From Thiotrichaceae bacterium (GTDB taxonomy: Bacteria > Pseudomonadota > Gammaproteobacteria > Thiotrichales > Thiotrichaceae): 8,774 nucleotides of DNA. Both the position numbers and the translations under genes were made by a program. Positions 5,915 through 8,774 of this stretch are shown one piece after another. How positions within the stretch are numbered: the stretch's first letter is position 1; each line of letters opens with the position of its first letter. The stretch covers positions 1-8,774 of the forward strand of contig JALVRY010000449.1 of the NCBI GenBank assembly GCA_027024625.1, written 5' to 3'. Under the pieces are notes generated by a model that saw only the letters and a program-made list of their open reading frames with translations, made no database searches and had not been told where the DNA came from.

Positions 5915-6330
5915 TCCCAAGGGTTTAACAAGTCCACCGTACTATTTTCCATATCTGATATATTTCTTGTAACCAGTGTGCAATGGTGAACAAGAGCAGA
6001 AACAGCAATGAGTCCATCAATGCTTGGCATAGTCTTCCCCATCTTTTCTGTTATGCCTTGAATTTTTCCCCATTTTAGTGCCACATTTTGATCAATAAAA
6101 ATAATCTTTCCGTTGAATCGCCTTTTTAGGTCTTCTTCTAACCACATTGTTAATTTATATTTTCTTTTTTCATCTAATGCTTTCTCAATACCTTTTTGTA
6201 TTTCTCCAAATGTTAATACGCTTATATATAAATCCGTCTCATCTTGTTCTTGTAGCCAAGAAACAACGTTGTTATCGGGCTTTTTCTTAATTAATTCGGA
6301 GATAACACAAGTATCTAAAAGATATTTCAC
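5908..6330 (-). CDS. vapC: VapC/FitB-type PIN-domain toxin ribonuclease
   Basis: The 140-residue product is a PIN-domain nuclease of the VapC/FitB type, a magnesium-dependent RNase that blocks translation when not bound by its antitoxin. The acidic active-site residues are visible: D6 in LLDTCVISEL, E43 in FGEIQKG, D105 in PSIDGLIA and D126 in TRNISDME, so the site looks complete. The C-terminus ends in LNPW, as in FitB-like proteins, then DK. The start is GTG and overlaps the antitoxin stop in GTGA (6330-6327), which indicates coupled translation. The stop codon and last Lys codon lie in the right arm of the palindromic element, so the final residues may have been changed by that insertion. 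The substrate RNA cannot be predicted. The gene symbol is family-level only. Confidence 0.9.
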   Translation of the reverse strand: MKYLLDTCVISELIKKKPDNNVVSWLQEQDETDLYISVLTFGEIQKGIEKALDEKRKYKLTMWLEEDLKRRFNGKIIFIDQNVALKWGKIQGITEKMGKTMPSIDGLIAVSALVHHCTLVTRNISDMENSTVDLLNPWDK

Positions 6331-6581
6331 AGCTCTATATCTCTTGGCATATCTTTATTTCTTGTTATTTCAATATCAGTATCACAGAAAGGTGAGTTCT
6401 TAAAAAAAGAAACTAAATCCTGTTTTGGCTTAATCATCTTTTTATACTCATCAAAAGAAAGTACCACCACCGCATTATTCCCATGCTTGGTTACAATTTG
6501 AGGAGCGTTGTGTATTGCACTTTCAACAAGCTGACTAAATTTACTTTTGGCATCTTGGAGCTGCCATGTATTGTCATTCAT
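6327..6581 (-). CDS. Phd/YefM-type antitoxin, partner of the PIN toxin
   Basis: The 84-residue product is a Phd/YefM-family antitoxin. Its N-terminal half (WQLQDAKSKFSQLVESA, then PQIVTKHGNNAVVVLSFDEYKK) is the typical DNA-binding dimerisation domain. The C-terminal part from about residue 55 (FFKNSPFC to the end) is the likely disordered segment that wraps the toxin. I chose ATG 6581 because AGAGG lies about 8 bases upstream; a GTG at 6590 in the same frame overlaps that ribosome site and is less likely. It is the first gene of the toxin-antitoxin operon and overlaps vapC by four bases. Members of this family repress their own promoter by binding a palindrome, which fits the promoter and inverted repeat just upstream. 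Confidence 0.88.
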   Translation of the reverse strand: MNDNTWQLQDAKSKFSQLVESAIHNAPQIVTKHGNNAVVVLSFDEYKKMIKPKQDLVSFFKNSPFCDTDIEITRNKDMPRDIEL

Positions 6582-6602
6582 GAATAACACCTCTTGTCCT
6601 AA

Positions 6603-6615
6603 CTAGTCTGACTAG
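6603..6615. promoter_or_regulatory. Palindrome at the toxin-antitoxin transcription start, likely operator
   Basis: CTAGTC-T-GACTAG is a perfect 6-bp inverted repeat with a single central base. It directly follows the -10 box (6616-6621) in the direction of transcription, so it covers the expected start site. This placement fits autoregulation by the Phd/YefM-type antitoxin. The binding itself is inferred. Confidence 0.55.
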
Positions 6616-6644
6616 ATAGTATCTCTATTCTATAAAAGTGTCAA
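6616..6644 (-). promoter_or_regulatory. Sigma-70 promoter of the toxin-antitoxin operon
   Basis: On the minus strand a perfect -35 box TTGACA (6644-6639) is followed after 17 bases by TACTAT (6621-6616), four of six matches to the -10 consensus. The distance to the antitoxin ATG leaves a leader of about 28 bases. This is the best promoter in the window. Confidence 0.75.
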
Positions 6645-6669
6645 ACTTAGAGGGTTATGTTTTGATCTG

Positions 6670-6707
6670 AATCTGTGAATTTATGTACGGTAATAAAGCC
6701 ACAGATT
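6670..6707. repeat. 8-bp inverted repeat downstream of glmS
   Basis: AATCTGTG (6670-6677) and CACAGATT (6700-6707) are perfect complements separated by 22 bases, just past the glmS stop. There is no T-run on either side, so it is not a standard intrinsic terminator. It might protect the 3' end of the glmS message or may be chance. I see no other terminator between glmS and the toxin-antitoxin promoter. Confidence 0.35.
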
Positions 6708-6720
6708 TAAGTCATATTTT

Positions 6721-8568
6721 CTACTCCACCGTAACAGACTTAGCCAAATTCCTAGGCTTATCCACATCCGTCCCCTTAAATACAGCGGTATAATAAGAAA
6801 GCAATTGCAACGGTACAGAGTAAACAATAGCGGCAATGCTTTCAGGTACAGCAGGCATTTCAATGACATAGATATTGTCTTGCTGTTTAATCTCAGCCGC
6901 TTTGTCGGCAAAGACATAGAGCATTCCACCGCGTGAACGGACTTCTTCGAGGTTAGATTTTAGTTTTTCCAGCAATGATGTATTCGGAGCGACGGTAATA
7001 ATCGGCATTTCGCTATCAACCAATGCCAAAGGGCCATGTTTTAATTCACCAGCGGGATAAGCTTCGGCATGGATATAGGAAATCTCTTTTAACTTCAATG
7101 CCCCTTCCATTGCCACAGGGTATTGTTCACCACGTCCAAGGAATAGAGCATTATTTTTCTCGATAAAATCTTCCGCCATTTTCTCGATAGCTTTATCATG
7201 CTCCAGCACTTGCTCAACAATGACAGGAAGTTGTTTTAAGCCAGAGATTAGCTCGATGATAAGCTTATCATCTGCCTGTTTTGCCTGTAGTAACTGACCT
7301 AGAAGTAACTGTAATGCGACTAACTGCGTAGTAAACGCTTTTGTTGATGCAACTCCAATTTCAGGCCCTGCAATGGTCATTAATGAGAAGTCAGATTCAC
7401 GGGTCAAAGAGCTTTCAGGTACGTTACAAATAGTCAAGGTTGCCAAGCAACCATCTTGTTTGACCTTATCCAATGCCGCTAAAGTATCGGCTGTTTCACC
7501 AGACTGCGATAAGGTTATCACCAGCATATTCTTTTTAGGTGGCTGACGACGATAGCGGTATTCGCTAGCAACCTCTACATTGCAGGGTACTTCGGTTAAA
7601 CTTTCAATCCAATAGCGAGCGATCAAACCCGCGTGGTAGCTTGTACCACAAGCAATAATCTGAATTTCCTCAACTTGGGCTAAAATATCTTTTGCAGCAA
7701 CGCCCTCGCTGGTTTCACCCACAATGCAATTGATAAACGACTCACCAGTTAAGCGGCTATCCAAGGTAGCTTGTATTGCTTGGGGCTGCTCAAAAATTTC
7801 CTTGTGCATATAGTGACGATATTCACCTAAATCGGATGCACACATAGAAGCCGTCGATTGCTGAATCTCACGCTTAACCGCATCACCATTTTCATCATAA
7901 ATATTGATTTCATGACGACTGAGCTGAGCGGTATCGCCATTTTCCAAATAGATAAAACGGCTAGTCACAGGCAGCATGGCTTGAATATCTGAGCCGATAA
8001 AATTCTCACCTAGCCCTAAACCAATCACCAAAGGACTACCGTGTCGAGCGACGATCAAAGAATCTGGCTCATCATTAGAAATTACGCCCAAGGCATAAGC
8101 TCCGCGTAACTTCTTACGCACACTCATTACGGCCTCTAGCAATTCTATGCCTTGAGATTCAGCCTTTTCGATTAAATGCACAATGACTTCGGTATCGGTA
8201 TCTGACTCAAATACATAGCCCTCTGCTTGCAATGATTCACGCAATTCTTCGTAATTTTCGATAATACCGTTGTGTACGACAGCAATACGGTTAGCACTTA
8301 CATGAGGATGAGCATTTCGCTCGGCAGGTTCACCGTGAGTTGCCCAGCGGGTGTGAGCAATGCCCAATGTGCCAGCCAAAGAGCTGTTTTCTAATTTCTT
8401 TTCTAGTTCCGCAACCTTGCCTAAAGCACGTTCACGCATTAGCAAATTATCTGCTGAGATAACGGCCAAGCCTGCTGAATCATAACCGCGATACTCCAAG
8501 CGGCGTAGACCTTCTAATAAGATTTCTGTTACAGGGCGTTGTGCAATTGCACCGACGATTCCACACAT
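6721..8568 (-). CDS. glmS: Glutamine--fructose-6-phosphate aminotransferase (isomerizing)
   Basis: GlmS makes glucosamine-6-phosphate from fructose-6-phosphate and glutamine, the first step towards UDP-GlcNAc for peptidoglycan and LPS, in the cytosol. The 615-residue product is full length (E. coli 609). The N-terminal glutaminase domain has the catalytic C2 (MCGIVG, exposed after Met removal), HTRWATHG (72-79), NGIIEN (100-105) and SDTDTE (122-127). The isomerase half has two SIS sub-domains with CGTS (307-310), SQSGETADT (354-362), ASTKAFTTQ (407-415), E495 and H511 in the KEISYIHAEAYPAGELKHGP stretch, and the C-terminal DKPRNLAKSVTVE with K610 for the sugar Schiff base. AGGA (8579-8576) precedes the ATG. 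It follows glmU by 11 bp, so both are likely one transcript. No glmS ribozyme fits in so short a gap. Confidence 0.97.
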   Translation of the reverse strand: MCGIVGAIAQRPVTEILLEGLRRLEYRGYDSAGLAVISADNLLMRERALGKVAELEKKLENSSLAGTLGIAHTRWATHGEPAERNAHPHVSANRIAVVHNGIIENYEELRESLQAEGYVFESDTDTEVIVHLIEKAESQGIELLEAVMSVRKKLRGAYALGVISNDEPDSLIVARHGSPLVIGLGLGENFIGSDIQAMLPVTSRFIYLENGDTAQLSRHEINIYDENGDAVKREIQQSTASMCASDLGEYRHYMHKEIFEQPQAIQATLDSRLTGESFINCIVGETSEGVAAKDILAQVEEIQIIACGTSYHAGLIARYWIESLTEVPCNVEVASEYRYRRQPPKKNMLVITLSQSGETADTLAALDKVKQDGCLATLTICNVPESSLTRESDFSLMTIAGPEIGVASTKAFTTQLVALQLLLGQLLQAKQADDKLIIELISGLKQLPVIVEQVLEHDKAIEKMAEDFIEKNNALFLGRGEQYPVAMEGALKLKEISYIHAEAYPAGELKHGPLALVDSEMPIITVAPNTSLLEKLKSNLEEVRSRGGMLYVFADKAAEIKQQDNIYVIEMPAVPESIAAIVYSVPLQLLSYYTAVFKGTDVDKPRNLAKSVTVE

Positions 8569-8579
8569 AGTTTTATCCT

Positions 8580-8774
8580 TTATTTTTTCTTTATTGGGCG
8601 CTGCCAGCCATTTATTGTTGTTTGTTTTGGGCGAGTTAGCGTTAGCTTATCGGCAGGGGCATCTTTGGCAATGGTCGAGCCTGCACCGATTGTTGCAAAA
8701 TCACCCACAGAAACTGGGGCAACCAACTGAGTGCAAGAACCAATAAAGGCGTTATTACCGATCTGTGTTAAATG
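8580..8774 (-). CDS. glmU: Bifunctional GlmU (GlcNAc-1-P uridylyltransferase / GlcN-1-P acetyltransferase), C-terminal 64 residues
   Basis: The gene runs off the right edge; only its 3' end is present. The visible peptide begins [20 protein letters not shown] and continues [20 protein letters not shown], then ends [20 protein letters not shown]. The repeated hexapeptide pattern belongs to the left-handed beta-helix acetyltransferase domain, and the ending closely resembles the E. coli GlmU C-terminus (GWRRPVKKK). GlmU acetylates glucosamine-1-phosphate and then makes UDP-GlcNAc, two steps after GlmS. Its TAA stop is 11 bp before the glmS ATG, the usual glmU-glmS order. The uridylyltransferase domain is outside the window. 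Confidence 0.93.
   Translation of the reverse strand, partial: HLTQIGNNAFIGSCTQLVAPVSVGDFATIGAGSTIAKDAPADKLTLTRPKQTTINGWQRPIKKK

Noticed and set aside
6113..6403. Plus-strand hydrophobic open frame opposite vapBC
   Set aside because: It is antisense to two recognised overlapping genes; the Leu/Phe/Ser-rich product is what AT-rich antisense reading gives.
8569..8579. glmS ribozyme or small-RNA target leader upstream of glmS
   Set aside because: Only 11 bases separate glmU and glmS, too short for a glmS ribozyme or a leader of the E. coli GlmZ-target kind.
8539..8730. Plus-strand open frame across the glmU-glmS junction
   Set aside because: The minus strand encodes the clear GlmU C-terminus and GlmS N-terminus here.

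Overview
The window looks like a chromosomal stretch of a moderately AT-rich gammaproteobacterium. The basis is gene content: a probable secB end followed by gpsA, a gammaproteobacterial-type ferrochelatase with its N-terminal extension, and a glmU-glmS pair. Sulfur-oxidising Thiotrichales would fit the style (YkgJ-type cysteine-cluster protein, many palindromic intergenic repeats), but that placement is a weak inference. I see no rRNA, tRNA, CRISPR array or intact transposase.

Layout. 1-758 (+): the last codons of a probable secB, overlapping by GTGA a gpsA that is broken. About 103 central codons are missing and the reading frame shifts at the junction. 759-1028 is non-coding with a minus-strand terminator. 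1029-2531 (-): a YkgJ-type cysteine-cluster gene followed by a YfcE-like phosphoesterase, a two-gene unit. 2532-2810 is non-coding and holds a possible promoter and dyad plus a 127-bp element bounded by perfect 22-bp inverted repeats. 2811-4651 (-): hemH and a CinA N-domain-type gene, coupled by an ATGA overlap. 4679-5728 (+): a DUF2265-type zinc aminopeptidase-like lipoprotein, divergent from hemH across only 27 bp. 5754-5914: a second palindromic element (28 of 29 matching terminal bases) whose right arm contains the vapC stop codon. 5908-6581 (-): a vapBC-type toxin-antitoxin pair with a recognisable promoter and a palindrome at the expected transcription start. 6721-8774 (-): glmS preceded by the 3' end of glmU, 11 bp apart.

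Function. Most of the window is housekeeping: protein export (SecB), phospholipid backbone supply (GpsA), heme synthesis (HemH) and amino-sugar supply for peptidoglycan and LPS (GlmS, GlmU). The accessory parts are the toxin-antitoxin module and the two palindromic elements. The most notable points are the gpsA deletion, in a gene normally needed for phospholipid synthesis, and the 127-bp element. That element carries two inverted hairpin copies differing by compensatory base-pair changes, which resembles a BIME or MITE.
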